Shown here one piece after another: positions 11,132 through 23,839 of a stretch of 64,000 bases of DNA. Location of the stretch: positions 106,313,163 through 106,377,162 of the forward strand of contig OX465284.1 of assembly GCA_949987705.1 (NCBI GenBank), written 5' to 3'. Made by a program: the position numbers and the translations under genes. Within the stretch, counting starts at the first letter, position 1. Each line of letters starts with the position of its first letter. A model generated the notes under the pieces. It was not told the DNA's origin and did not search any database. It saw only the letters and a program-made list of their open reading frames with translations. The DNA comes from Thereva unica (lineage: Eukaryota; Arthropoda; Insecta; Diptera; Therevidae).

Positions 11132-12413
11132 CTCCAAACAATGTTTAAGCATTTTGATATGGAGCCCCAATTCTAACCATTTACCAATTCATAATATGCA
11201 CATGTATTGGTAAATGTTTAGAATGTGGAAGATAATTTAACGCATAAAACCTTGCAATATACGACGGGCTTATGTATCCATTTCACCACCCCATCTTACT
11301 CCTCTCCACACCCATCACCAATTCTTCTAAATACCAATTAATTCCAGACCAATCTTACTACTGTATCTGTATCTGGCTGTGTAAAAAACTACCCTTTAAA
11401 AAACTGAATCAACTGCTCAACCGAATTTGCACGAGACTTACAAATGCCAAAAAAGTACAACTTTATAAATTCATACAAAACCCATACACAAAAATAACCT
11501 GTTGAACAAAATCCTACACGACCTGCTGCTACACTTCTGTATTTTATTGGACATGTCCTTCGCTTTTGTACAAATTTGTCCTTGTTACCAAAATAATGCG
11601 GAAAAGGGAACATTATTTCTCAAACCAATATCAAGGACTACTTCCCACTCGTTCACAAAAATATCCTGTGCAGCTTTGAAAGGCTCTCTCTCTAAATTTA
11701 AGGCAAAAATATTCTCGAATCCTATCATGATAAATGCACATCCATAAAAAAAATTCGAAAACTGTTAAGGACATCTGTGTAACGCACAAAAGGCAGAAGG
11801 CTTTTTTTCCTACAACAACCTGCCTTCTTCCCCTCAAACACCATATCCAAAATTATAGCAACAAGGAAAAAAGCAAAGCAGCAAAAAAGGCGAATGATGA
11901 AATACCTAGAATTTGCGGTTAATATATTCTAAGGACCCTGGTAAACAGGTAAATGTCCTTGCAATTTTTCAGCCATAAAAAAAATTATTTCTATTAAAAA
12001 GAAAAATTTTATAAAAGCTAACGATTAATATTCCAAACAAGAAGACGAGGTTTCGTCCTTTTGAACAAAAAAAAAAAAAAGAAAAAACATTTTTTAAATA
12101 CGCATCATGAATAAATCTGAGACAATTTTTCCTCAAAGGCAAGAGGCAGGTTTCTTATTCCCGGGGAAAGTCATGCTTAAATACGCATTTTAGATAAGGA
12201 TTTCGAGAAGAAAAGTAAGAATACCAAATGTGGGATTATCATATCTGAGGAGAGTATTCAAAGGGCGTGCAGGGTAGCTCTCTCTCGCAGTGCTCGCGAT
12301 AAATTGAATTTTTATGTATCAAATATGAAATGTCAGGGAGGGATAAGAATAATATAAGACAATTTTTACTTGTTTTGTATCAAGGAGGTAATATATATGA
12401 AATTGTATGTATA
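11132..12413. other. AT-rich stretch, nothing recognised
   Basis: Several short open frames on both strands at 11,270-11,920 overlap and none has a recognisable domain. A run of about 14 A lies near 12,068. Confidence 0.45.
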
Positions 12414-12487
12414 ACGCCGCCATCGATAGTGTGTTAACGAACCTGACTACCATCCCAGAGGTCTGTGGTTCGAATCCACTCCAAAAG
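12414..12487 (+). repeat. tRNA-like SINE head, copy 1
   Basis: The block ends in AGAGGTCTGTGGTTCGAATCC, with a good pol III B box (GGTTCGAATCC, 12,467-12,477). An A-box-like region (TAGTGTGTTAACGA) lies about 40 bp upstream, followed by CCTGACTACCA in place of the anticodon arm. No proper acceptor stem closes around it, so it is not a functional tRNA. A second, minus-strand copy shares GAGGTCTGTGGTTCGA at about 19.9 kb, which supports a tRNA-derived SINE family. Confidence 0.6.
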
Positions 12488-12572
12488 TTTATTTAATGGA
12501 AAATATTACCCAATGCATAAAATATTTTCTTGTTCATATCTGATTTTTCGTCCTGTTGGTGAATTCAAGTCG

Positions 12573-13366
12573 TAGCGCCGCACATACGTCAATATTCTAC
12601 ATTTACGCGGCCAAAATTATTTGTTTACGTATATCACGTCTACATATCTCATAAGACTATTTGTTTTTATTTAGTTAAATTATTTTGTAAATTAAGGTAA
12701 AAAATCATAAATTAAGGTAAAAAAAACATAAATTAAGGTAAAAAATGTATTCAATCAAAATAAATACACACAAAATAAAAAAAATGGTTATTTTTTCATA
12801 TAAAATCTTTATGGTATAAAAGGTCCCCCGTTTTGTCATCCGCACTCTTCCGCAACTGGTTTTTGTATTTTCTTTTAGTCAAAGGATTGTAGTTTCAAAT
12901 AAAAAAAGAATGATGATCGTATCTCATCGAGAAATACAACAAATTGACCTTTGAAGTTCAAAATTACTTCAAAATTTGTCTTAAAACAACCCATGTGTTT
13001 GAAACCCCCAAATTATTCGAATTGAGCATTTTGGGTAAGTAAATAATAATAAAAATAAAGATCCATACCTGTGTTATTGGAATCCATCACTTTCACTTCA
13101 AAAACTGACACAGAAAAAAAAATATTAATGTTGTCACTTTTGTTGTGTTTGTAACTTTAAGCAGCAAAAACCAGCGCACGGGTTGACGGTCAAGTACCGA
13201 GTACCTGAATGCGGTCGGGGTGTATCGTAGGTAGGTGGTGGGGGTCAGTTAGGATTCTTGGAACTGTCTTCTAGCTCTGCATGTGCTATTTTATGTGTTT
13301 ACCGTAAGTTTTTAAAATTCAATTTTGGCCGCGTAAATGTGGAATATTGACGTATGTGCGCCGCCG
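12573..13366. mobile_element. 0.8-kb element with roughly 44-bp terminal inverted repeats
   Basis: The left end CACATACGTCAATATTCTAC/ATTTACGCGGCCAAAATT and the reverse complement of the right end (13,321-13,362) match nearly base for base. The few differences include one base in the centre (TCTAC versus TCCAC) and one in the GC-rich outermost part. The interior has an A-rich 20-21-bp tandem repeat and no transposase. No target duplication is evident. Probably a non-autonomous DNA transposon of unknown superfamily. Confidence 0.75.
12689..12746. repeat. Short tandem repeat, 20-21-bp unit x3
   Basis: The unit aaattaaggtaaaaaatcat starts at 12,689, 12,709 and about 12,730, within the inverted-repeat element. 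A plausible internal variable repeat of that element. Confidence 0.8.
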
Positions 13367-14289
13367 CCGGAGCATAGAACTATTGTTTTCTTAGCAGCCT
13401 CTATACTGCATATTTCTAGACAGTCTGTCCAAAGGTCAACCAGGGAAGATCGATCCCGCTCATCGAGACCCTGCTAGTAGCTTTCGTGCAATAGTAACCA
13501 AGAACCTGTAGGGCAGACTCATTCTTCTCGAAGAAGAGCCCGAAGATGAGTTCGTTCGGGCTTTCGATCCTCCATAGGTGGTAACTTAAAAAGCAGTATC
13601 CAACTCTGACATCCTTTTTACTGCACTCCAGTAGATTCTCTGGGTGCCCTGGGAGACGGCTTAAGCAGATTCCTATCGTTCAAAACTTTTTTTAACAAAC
13701 CGATTAATGCTCAACCGCCGACACAAATGAAATCAAGGCCAACGCCTGGCCTGGCCAACGCACCCTGCACGTCATTCCCTACGCCCTGATTAGATGAGAC
13801 CTACAAAAAGGTGACCGATTGTAGTAGCTAGCTCATCAAGTTCGCGCTGACATCACAAACTAATTCGGACTTAGTGCTACCGAGCTTTATCTCACTCACT
13901 CAGAGTTAGAGGGAGTCGTGGAAATCTTCCTCAGTCGAGCAGCGGGGGATGCGTTACGTAAGGCAGTACTTCGGTCTGGCGCCATTAGCGTGACTCTTAA
14001 AAAGCTCCCTCGAAGGGGTGCTCACTAGAGTCGGAGCAGTGGAATGCATGGATCTGCGACCTTCCGTCTCTGCTTCCTTTATGAGAAAAGCGGCTTCGAT
14101 GAAGCTCGTTACGCAATTCATTGACTTGGGGGATATATCAGTTTTCTAGCAGCTATCTCACCTGAAGTTTCTTTGCCTTTCTCTTTGAACCTAGGATTGC
14201 TTAAGATTCGGAAAGATGGCCACTTTAACCTTTATCCAAACGTCCTCCAACCTTATCATCTAGTTCAGGCTGTTCACAGCACAGAAATG
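13367..14289. other. Possible distal part of the antisense R1 relic
   Basis: Moderate-GC sequence without an open frame. It lies downstream of the R1 C-terminus on the minus strand and might be 3' UTR or further decayed LINE. I find no motif that proves this. Confidence 0.3.
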
Positions 14290-15170
14290 TCCTCAGCAAG
14301 CTTCTGGTTTTTAAAAAGGAAAGGATCCTGACATTCAGACTATGAGTCCTCCAACCCGAAGCGATGAAGGTATGTCCTATAATCTTCCTGTCCAGTGCAT
14401 GAGGTGGTAGTTAACTCCACCATGCTCCCTCATAACTTAGCTCTCCACATTTGGAATGAGGCTATGGTTCCATCGGCAATTATTAAATTCATCCCACTTC
14501 CTCCGCCATGCTGTGATGGACCGGCCTCGCGCCAAATTTCTAGTAGCACAACCTTCAGCTCACACCTTGAATATTCTGGATCCTACAATCGCCAGAGAAT
14601 CAATGGGGTCCATTCCTGCTTTCACAAATTCTGTCTCGTGGAACCTCGTACGGTACTCGAATGCCACTTAAACGATACTCAGAGTTTGAACCGAACTAAC
14701 CAATACAGGGATGAAACTTTGGCTTGGTTTGCGGTCCCCTATATTGGGCAGCGTCATCGCCAGTCCTACGCCGACCTTTTTCCGCTTGTACTGATTACCA
14801 CTTATTCCATTTTGTACTCAGCTAGTATTAGACCAAAGCTCTCGAGCCACTTTATTATTTCAATATAACATCGTTCTCTCGATTTGGTCCATCCGCCTTC
14901 TTACCACCGCGATTGCGATATCATCGGCCAACTTCACTGTGCCTGCAGAAGGTGTAGCGGTGTAACACTTTGTCGTACATAATGAGATCATCCTCCATCA
15001 ATGATGATTGCTATCAGATGGTAAAGATTTGTTTGTTAGCATAGGCCCTCCTTGAAATACTGTAGCTGCATTAATGCTGAACGATTTACTAAATATAAGG
15101 CTCTCACCACAAATTCCAACCACCTCATTTTCATAATAATTTCAAGCTATTTCTGTGAACTATTTAAATC
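14290..15170 (-). pseudogene. R1-clade LINE relic, RT to C-terminus
   Basis: Reading the minus strand from 15,170 down: LEIIMKMRWLEFVVRALYLV, IMYDKVLHR, then TVKLADDIAIAVVRRR, where LADD (about 14,920-14,931) replaces the usual FADD/YADD catalytic box. WLESFGLILAEYKME follows, then the C-terminal signature AWRRKWDEF, RWNHSLIPNVES and REHGGVNYHL, characteristic of R1 ORF2. Many stops and frameshifts. The first aspartate-containing RT blocks and EN are missing. The plus-strand ORF of 157 codons at 14,395-14,868 is only the shadow of this relic. Confidence 0.8.
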
Positions 15171-18100
15171 CTCTTTGCCGAACATTAAGAAATACTCAGG
15201 ATAACCTATTTTAAATATCAACGGAAGTAACATGGGCCAAAATTTAAGATTATCGTTGACATGCAATCTATTATCACTCCCGCTTCTGGGATATTTTCCA
15301 TAGCCCTAACAATTGCCCTCCTTACGAATGCCATTTTCGATATTTCAATATTTAAATATAAAACCAAAAAAACTTAAAAAATTCCCCACATACTTCTCAC
15401 ACCATTTAGAAAACCTGATTATTAAAGCTTCAAAAGTTAAATCGGTAGAATTGAAAAGGCTTAGTTAAGTCGCAAACCACGAAAGCTGAAAAGCTTTTTA
15501 CGAAATTCCTTGTGACGTCATAAAAGCGCTTTGCAAAGCTTTTGCTAATGAAAGCTTTTATCGATATTAATTGGGAACTGACTGATCTGCCTTCTGGGTT
15601 CTTTTTTAATTGGGTTTGGGAAAATTTCGACTGGGAAAATTTCCGCGATGGTAGAGGTGCTGGACTATTTAATCCCTCACTAAAGCCTGGCCGAACCAGA
15701 GAGCTTCGAGCAAGATAAAAAATAGCCATCCATTCAACCATCCATTTTTGCGAACTCACGCAACTGGTTTGTTTAGCATCGCTTCGCAAACGTTAATTCG
15801 GTCTACCATATACCACCACGAAAGATTTCCTAGGCCTGGGCAGTTCTTATATTTGTGTTAATACTACTGCAAAACTAACCGCGATTTACTTTTCTCCAAC
15901 GTAAACAACATTCAATCACTGGTCCAAACTATCACCATTCGAAGTGCCACCTTTGAGGCGATCATGGTGTCGCTACGTTCAGTGGTTTATGACTTAATTG
16001 CAATTGGCGCCATCTATCGGAAAATGCCATCAACTTTTTGCCAGACCAAATATTAATCTCAAAACGAACTTATATTATTCTTATATACACTTTAATTTAA
16101 CGCAAATTAGTGGGTTTATAATTGGTTATTGAATCAATTGTCCAATCCCATCGCATAGGTAAGCAGCTGAATTCATTCTTTATCAAAAATAAATATTTCT
16201 ATGATGCGCGTGGCTCCACAAGTGTGAGAAATATCCGAATATACAGTAATCAAGCCCTGTATAACCGACAGCCCGCCACCTTTCACCAATTCGCGCCTAT
16301 TAATCAATAAATTCCTGTTGAGCTGACAATGGCAAAAAAAGCGTTGCTTTTTGTGTGATTAACTCCGTATGCTTTTAATTAAGTACCGGTGATAAACGGG
16401 GGGCATGCACCTTGATTAAACAAAGGTACAATTCAGTTCACAAATTGCAAAAAAAAAAATATCTCTCGACTGAATTCGTATAGGTCCGATGCTTTAATGA
16501 TAAACAAAGAACACTATTCTGGAATGGACTTTGGAACAAAAAGCAGGGATTCAACTGGCAGATGGACAGATTGCTAACAAAACCCAAAAGTTAACAACAA
16601 CAACAAAAAAAGAAACAATGCAGCACAATGCAGAGTTTGGATACGTCTCCCGAAGTAAATCTCACTTTGAGTGACCTTAAGCTACAGTTTACACAAATTG
16701 AATGACACAGCTACACCAGATTATCCCTTTACCCAGTAGCTCCAGCCGCATCGGTTCGATAAATGTTCGGAGGGTTTCCGGTTTAGGATTTGGGTTTATT
16801 CTATGTGTGTTTTGGGGTTGGTGTAGAATAACTTGAATATGGTTAGCACTCCCATAATCATTGTTGCTTGTTTCGGACTCACCTTTGAGTTATTATTGTG
16901 TTAACACTTGTATCAACAATCCGTAGCAACAAAATCCTTTTGCCTTTTCTGTTCAATTAAAGGCGTATAAACAGCTTGAAGTATAGCATAATCCCCCCAC
17001 AAGGGCTCTGCGGAACACCGATCACAACCACATATACATCGCAACAACAAACGAGAATAGATATGCATGTTTCTGCCGAAACAATTAAAACCGTTTAAAG
17101 TTGAAGCAATTATCCCCGTAACTTCAGGTGTCCTTACTATATAATGGAACGAGCCACTTGAGGTGTTCCAGGTAAGTTTATCATCATGGCTGGTGCTCTT
17201 TTGTTAGAGCGCTGTTTAGAAGCACTCCATAAAACCTCTTCCAATTTGCTGAGCAAACATTTGCAACCACCTTTGCAATACGATGCACCCACGCAGGGCT
17301 AGGTAGTCATCAATTTCTCCTTTTTGTCTTACAAGCGCGCCCAGCAGATAGTGGCACAGTAAATTGCTAAGGATTTATTTACAGTCCCTCTCATTTCACG
17401 TGCAGCGCTTGTTAGAGCCAATTTTTTTTTCGTTCGCTGCATGTTTTCTAGAAGGCTCCCAATGGTCCTAGCTAGACCACATCCCACCCACTAATTAATA
17501 GCTCCCGTCGTTTCGGCGAGAGGGTAGCATTTCGATTGTATAGCTAAGAGAGATCCTGTGTAGCGCTGCCATGCTCATGCTAAAAGCGATTTAGAAACAG
17601 AGGTGTGCTTTCTATTGAAACCAATTTCAAATCAGTGCCAGGATCTAGATTGAGGAATGGGCAGCAATGGCGATGCGGGGGCGGGTGTGCAGTAGTAGGG
17701 AGTGTATTTCCACAAAGCAATTTGGGTAATGAGATTTCCACAATGAGTTTGCCACCCGCCTTTTGCCTGGGTATAAATTCGTTTTCTTGTGCAATTTACT
17801 TAGCGGATGGTCCTAGAAGCAATGGAGTATCGGGAACGCACTAATTAGGTGAAATCAAACTTGGCTAAATTAATGCAGGCGGATTTAAGTGGATTAAGAC
17901 GGCGTAAGCCTTGACCGATTTATGAGATTTTAATGACTTGGCTGGAATTTATTTTGAAATTATTTTTTATGTAATTAAAGTGATAAAGTTTAAGCAGGTT
18001 TCTACCCCCTTGGCCTTGGTAATGAAGTAAAGGGCCTTTGGTGCAAGCCTCTTTTTTAGACAAATTAAGTTTTTTGTGAAATTTGTTTTTATGTGATAAA

Positions 18101-18720
18101 ACGAAGTTTAGGAGTCATATGACAAATATAGATTTTCTCTCTTACCATTAAATCCTTCAGTATCCATTATTTTCATTCGTTGGGACATAAAAAGGTATTC
18201 ATGGCTACTGACAGGCTCCTGTATAGGGGTCTTAGAGGTAGGTCTCGAACATCTGTTGGCCGTCCACTATCCTCGTGTAACTGGCTTTTTAAAATTGCCT
18301 CGTGAGGATGGATCAGTATGTCTTGAGGATCATTCCGCTATTACGTTCGCAAGAGGGTAGTAGGACCATTTAGCGTGGGAGCCACTGTGCAGCCAGGTAG
18401 GATGGTGTTTGGTATGCTGTTGTCCGTGGCAGTTAGTCCTCTGCCACATGCCAGTGACTGTCACGCATGACCGGCACACCTCCATGACTGCACTCATGGC
18501 TGTACATTGGTTCCCACTTTAAAGAGTCCGATTACCCTCTGGAGTGGAGGGCAATTAGTATGTATGTATACGATCCTTCATTCTATATTGTTGGTCGTCC
18601 TACTAATGCCCATACTAGCTCTGCGCATTGGCTTCCTTCGCTTGCTGATCAGCACAGTTTCTATCTAGTGCACAGGAAGCGTAAGACCAGCACTTTTTAG
18701 CTACACGGAATCTCCCAGGT
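15171..18720. other. No gene recognised
   Basis: A minus-strand frame of 119 codons at 15,430-15,789 is basic and serine-rich, but has no domain I know and no repeat partner here. The rest, including 16.1-18.7 kb, shows no coding signature. The first copies of words used in the 18.7-19.4 kb array are not seen here. Confidence 0.4.
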
Positions 18721-19425
18721 CGCTTGGTTCAGGCTAATGATCTAGAAGGGCTACAGTTGTGATCAGTTTTTTAATTGGAGTCCGTATTTTTTAGGCTATT
18801 CCGTTACGTACGGTAAATAGCTACCGGTTGGATTTTTGTATCCCACCGCTGCCACCAAAATTATGTCATGAACCCGTTTTTGCTCACACGGCAGGACTAG
18901 ATAGTACATTCTATGGTGGGAGTTAGCCACGAGCCCTTATTAACCTTGATCACTCCCGAATCGATTCGTTCCAGCTCCTGAGCTAATGGAGCTACAGTTG
19001 TTTGGTGTGATGATTTTTTTTAATTTGGGGTGCGTATTTTAATTTTTGTATCCCACCGCTGCCTCCGAAATTATTCCATGAGCCTGTTTTTCCTCAAACG
19101 GCAGGGCTAGGGAGTACATTCCGTTGTAGGAATTAACCACGAGCTCTTAATAACCTTGATCACACCCAGGTAGCTCCGTTCGGGCTTATGATTTAGAGGG
19201 ACTACAGTTACTTGGTGTGACGATTTCTTTAAAGCTGGGGTGCGTAATTTTTAGGACCATCCCGTTAGGTAACTGGTTACCACCGGTTGTATTTTTGTAT
19301 CCCACCGCTGCCACCATAATTATGCCATGAACCTGTTTTTGAACGAACCTGTATAACCCCAGGACTAGGGAGCACATTCCATGGGGAGAGTTAGCCACAA
19401 GCCCTAATTAACCTTGATTACTTTG
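18721..19425 (-). repeat. Tandem array of three LTR/PBS-junction units (about 250 bp)
   Basis: Three head-to-tail units each hold, on the minus strand, an LTR-end-like stretch (GGCTCGTGGCTAACTC ... CATGACATAATTT), then the tRNA-Leu primer-binding site TGGTGGCAGCGGTGGGAT, then a leader ATACAAAAAT with ACCGGTAGCTA. The sites sit at 18,840-18,857, 19,050-19,067 (two mismatches) and 19,299-19,316. Spacings are 210 and 249 bp; the middle unit lacks about 39 bp of leader. A tandem repeat built from an LTR/leader boundary could arise from unequal exchange. No gag or pol is attached. Confidence 0.8.
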
Positions 19426-19872
19426 CTAACTTATTTCTTTATTGATATGATATTATTAACTTATTTCTTTATTTGTACACTGCGCTTTGCTCGGAAGTTC
19501 AATCCCCTGTGCGGCCCCACACATAACGCAAAGGCCTGGTCGAGGATTTGTATCCCTTTTCGCCAGAAAAATACTCTTTTGATTTATTTCACAAAAACCT
19601 TGGTGGTGTACCAATATCAGAAGCTTTATCTGCCACAAAACAACTCCATCATATGGGGTTTGTGAGAGAAATCAAAGACTTTTATCGATCACAATTGAAA
19701 AAAACATCGTTAAGAGGTAATAACCTGAAAGCGCTCTCCAAATTTGTTAAGCCTTGGATTCACTTTCTGCACTGAGTATACACCGCTCCACCAAGGATCA
19801 AACCTCAAACATTGGGGCGACAGTCAGTTGGTTTAACCCTTAGTCTATTGAAACCTTAAGCTCACAAGCATA
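19426..19872. other. No gene recognised
   Basis: Short overlapping frames of 60-83 codons on both strands, none with a recognisable domain. A local duplication, ttatttctttattgatatga / ttatttctttatttgtaca, is at 19,430-19,480. Confidence 0.4.
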
Positions 19873-19877
19873 ACTCT

Positions 19878-19955
19878 GTTTAGAATCGAACCACAGACCT
19901 CTAAAATTCTGGTGGAGTGCTGTAAACTCCAAGCTACCGACGGTCTACCGAATGA
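19878..19955 (-). repeat. tRNA-like SINE head, copy 2
   Basis: The minus strand reads GTCGGTAGCTTGGAG (A-box-like), then CACTCCACCAGAATTTTAGA, then GGTCTGTGGTTCGATTCTA. The B-box-like GGTTCGATTCT is at 19,882-19,892. It shares GAGGTCTGTGGTTCGA with the copy at 12.4 kb. More diverged than that copy and not a functional tRNA. Confidence 0.5.
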
Positions 19956-20929
19956 TGCTCTGCTATTTTCGACATCCTTCACCATTTTCCCATTAGACCT
20001 CAACCAACTGTTTCGTAAGGGATAAATAAAAATATTCTCAAAAAACGAAAAAGAAAAGAAAGTTGAATGCTTCCTTTTTTTAATTTCATATCTTTAATAC
20101 CCATAAATCTCTCTACCATAAGGCAAAGGCAAGCATATCTACTTTACGAGTTCATTGATAAGATTTATATTTGAATCATTTGTGAAGTATAACACACACA
20201 CAAAAGCACCAACTTGCATTCTCAATATAACAACTGAGGCACAACAATTCGAGGTGGTTAACTTTAATCTCTAGACCAATCTAAAACAAGATTTTCATCT
20301 AAATTTGTCTATTAGAGAAATTTATATACCATCTAATCCTTTTCTGTACACATTTATACTACTTTGTTGAGATTTATTACATTTGGAAGCGCCCAGCTGC
20401 ATGCCGTATAGTAGACGACGTAGACCATAGACCGGTTGCCCCGGTATACGAACAACAGACCTAGGGAAATACATTTCTTTGGTTTACAATCTACGTGCCC
20501 TGCAATTATCAAAATTTATTGATGATCCAGTTCACAGCGAGAAACTAACTACACACGTTCAAGCAGTTTACAGCCACTAATGAAAATAATTTTGGTATTT
20601 AGCGATTTAACGGGGATACCATTGCATGGGTGCCTAATGGAAATTTGGTGGGGGTGTGGCTACTGAGAATACATTTTCCTGAGATAAGATTATTTATGGG
20701 AATAAAATGAGTTCGTATGTGGTTATTATGGGCGCGACGGAACTTGAGGAGGTGGGGAATTGAGATTGGCGTAATTGAATATGGGACATCTAGGAAGGGT
20801 AGTTGGCAAAATGCATCTAGGGTCTTTGCTCTTTTAAATATACAAAGAAAGATATGCGATACTCTTGAATATTAAGACTGGAAACTTCTTCTTACTTTTA
20901 ATGAGGTACCGGGGCTATGGGATATCGTG
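19956..20929. other. No gene recognised
   Basis: AT-rich sequence with a short CA microsatellite near 20,191-20,202. Nothing else supported. Confidence 0.45.
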
Positions 20930-21500
20930 GTCAGGATGTAGATTTATTGTACTATCAGTTGCTCCAAGTAACTCAGGTTTGTAGGCCAGATTGCTTGAAC
21001 TTTACCACGCAAACTTGTTTGGTTAAGATCTGTCGCCCTTCTCATCGCTATAGGACATTGACAAAGAATATGAATGGTAGACTAGTCCTTTTAGAGGCAG
21101 AGTCTGCACGTGGGTAAGGGCCCCTTACGATTCTTCTCAGGTGTTCATTTATGTCGCAGTACCCCGTGACCAAACCAAATAATATCCAGACATCCTTCCT
21201 CTCTTACTGCTTTGAGAGAGCGTTGCGAAAAGTTTCTTGCTGGTAAGTGAAAACTTTCTTCATCAGAATTTTCAGTACACTTTCCAAAAAGCTTTTTCGA
21301 CTGGATGCAGACATTCTCCTCTACAAGTGATCAAAGCTTCAGGAGGTTTTAAGCAAAAGCGACATCTTCTGTCAATGGTTAGTTTTAGCTTGTTAAGACG
21401 ATACTTAACAGGAGAATAACAACGATAAATGCCAGAATGATTTTGTGATCTGATCTCCTCAATAACAGGAACTTGCCTGGACGTTATCGATGTCAATGAG
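20930..21500 (-). pseudogene. LINE C-terminal zinc-knuckle fragments
   Basis: Minus-strand 21,000-21,190 reads GYCDINEHLRRI, then CRLCL, KD, STIHILCQCP in interrupted frames. This matches the CX2C...HX4C knuckle at the end of LOA/I/Jockey ORF2, and the nucleotide word acaaagaatatg occurs in the same role at 60.28 kb. The frame at 21,272-21,496 reads CYSPVKYRLNKLKLTIDRRC, RFCLKPPEALITC, a second knuckle of related type with its histidine lost. They may come from one or two elements. Both are dead. Confidence 0.6.
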
Positions 21501-21812
21501 TCTTTTCAGTTTTACAGTAGTTCCTGGAAATAGGAGACTGTATCTTCTTCTTCGCTGTTGGGGTATAGGGTCCAAAAGTAGCGCAGTCACTTGCTTGACC
21601 TATTATAATCTAATCCTATACCTTATACATATTTGTATGTAAGGCCCATTGACAAGTTTGGCAGTTTGCCTAACAGATTGTCGCTTAGGCAAAGACTACA
21701 GGTGGGGTCCTCCGCCCTTACAATCCTCCATTAATGATAATTCGGGTAGCAATGACGTACAATTGTCCTGGTGTCGGTCGACCTAACAAGTGTAGGCAAC
21801 AAGTGTCTTAAG

Positions 21813-21912
21813 ATCCCACCGCTGCCACCAAAATTTTGTCATGAATCAGTTTTTACATGAATCTGTTTTACGGCAGGACTAGGGTGGGAGTTAACCACGA
21901 ACACTTATTAAC
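21813..21912 (-). repeat. Isolated LTR/PBS-junction fragment
   Basis: Minus strand: CGTGGTTAACTCCCACC, CCTAGTCCTGCCGT, TCATGACAAAATTT, then TGGTGGCAGCGGTGGGAT at 21,813-21,830. It is a fourth copy of the junction seen at 18.7-19.4 kb, cut off straight after the binding site. It shows that the unit also occurs outside the array. Confidence 0.75.
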
Positions 21913-23839
21913 AAGTACCTTGAAATTGTTTTCGCTACGTTCCAACGAGGATCTTTTGGACTTCCATTCTTCGAGGCTACCGATATTCAGTGCCCAGTGT
22001 ACAAAGTCGTCGATACAAAATTCACAATACTAGGAATGCTCGCATAAGCTACCAGATTGTCTTAATGAATCGTAGATGGCATCTTCTAGAAGACACCAAG
22101 TCAAGGAGAGAGATGATTGCTGTATTCTTTACTTTAGAGAGATGTTTATTAAATAAATATGTCTTTATGGAAAAAAGAAATTTGCGTAAAGAGGTGCATA
22201 TGGAGCTGGTTTAGCTATTGTCACCGTGTTGTTCCCACATACGTTCTACTTTCTTTTCACATGAGCTATTGTCTTTATCATACAACGTTGCACAAGGTGT
22301 TAATAAATAATAATAATAAAAAGAATCCAACAAAGCAAGATTTTCTACATAATCTTAAAACAACAGCGTGAATCAAATCTAAACAAGAACAACAAAAAAA
22401 AAAACTAACCCCCCTCCTGAAGCATATTGTAAATGAATAAGTTTCTCTCATAATTCTCTTAAATTTGTGCTGGTAATGTTGCCTTTAATCCTTGTTTACA
22501 ATCCTTGAACGATACGATCCTCATTGCAGCTGCTTACCAACATAGAATAGAGCTTTCTCTGCTCTGCTTTGCCGTTTCTGTTGTGCGCCTTTGTTCAACT
22601 ACAATGGCTGAATAAACTTCTTTTTACGGTCTGAGCAGACGTGACGCCAGAGGTAATTGAAAGAAAAATTATATCACATAGAATTGGGCCATCCAGGAAC
22701 GAAGACACCCGTATCCGCCGGTGCCGCTGCCACCACTTCCGCCCCCCGTTTCGTCCTTCTTGGGCCAAAAATTCCCTTTTTTTGGCCCACCATCGCCAAA
22801 CCCTCGACTATATACACCAAAAGTTCTGGCAACATTCACACTTTTTGTCTTGGGATAAAAGCAAAGCTTGAAGGGCACGTTTCTCTACTAAGCATTACCT
22901 GTGAATTATTAATTTTCGGTACACCCCTGAATTTCTCGCCCCGGTAATGACCGGGATTTTAGTGATTATGGCTGAAGCTCTTTTTTCCATAATTTTTCTT
23001 AATGAAAATGTTCGCCACTCTTCTTAGAATACAAAATGTAAATAATCATCTTTTCTATTATCGCAGATATCCATTCGAATACAGAGCCCCCGACCGGCAA
23101 TGGCTAGGTACTAGGATCAAGGCCAGTTTGGCTGAGTGCTTGGCTTGTGCCTTTAAGGAGCCAAAAAAAAAACAGAATCAGGTAAGACCATCTTGTGAGG
23201 TGAGATTTATCCATACCGCAAAAGGTACTACATTCCAAATAGAGTGGGGATTTCGTGCAGGATAATGCGAACGTAACATTAAGCATTGTGCAGAAAAGGG
23301 ATTATATGTAACTGTCATTTCCACATCTGTATTTACTATTGTTGAGCGTGTTGCTTTGAGATTTTCAACGAAATTCGTGTTATTTCGGGTTTTTTCTCTC
23401 TCGTATCTCATGAGGGACTGTAATGGAGTTTTGTGCTTGTGAACCCTTCGTTGAATGATTTTGGTTTAAATTACTGTGATTTTTTATTTTCCAAAAGCAC
23501 CTTTCAACTTTTCACGGTATTCCAGGTAAAAATAAATATGTTTGCACCCGAGGTACATGTATGTTGATCGTATACTTTCAGCTCCACCACTTGACTTTTG
23601 TGGGATTGAACGGAGGGATTGTTGTCCTTGATGCAAAGGAATCAATCATTTTGATGATTTTTACGTGTATATATCAGAGAAAGTTACTGGCATAAACTGA
23701 TTTTTTTTTGTAAATTTGGATATACAGGAATAGACTTTTAGAGAAAATGATACAAAACGTATAGTCAGCGCCTTGAGACCTTCAGACCGAATTCTGACTA
23801 ACTATAAAACAATTAAGTTGTTTCGTTGTAGGTCTCCTA
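21913..23839. other. No gene recognised
   Basis: Overlapping frames at 22,641-22,947 and 23,002-23,411 on both strands lack any domain I can name. They are probably chance frames in a locally GC-richer patch. Confidence 0.4.

Noticed and set aside
12414..12487. Functional tRNA gene
   Set aside because: The B box is good but no acceptor stem or plausible anticodon loop can be formed; a related degenerate copy at 19.9 kb points to a SINE head.
14395..14868. Plus-strand open frame of 157 codons
   Set aside because: It is the complement of the R1 C-terminal region, whose motifs are clear on the minus strand.
15430..15789. Minus-strand open frame of 119 codons
   Set aside because: No domain, no signal sequence or splice context, and no second copy in the window; length is within chance for this composition.
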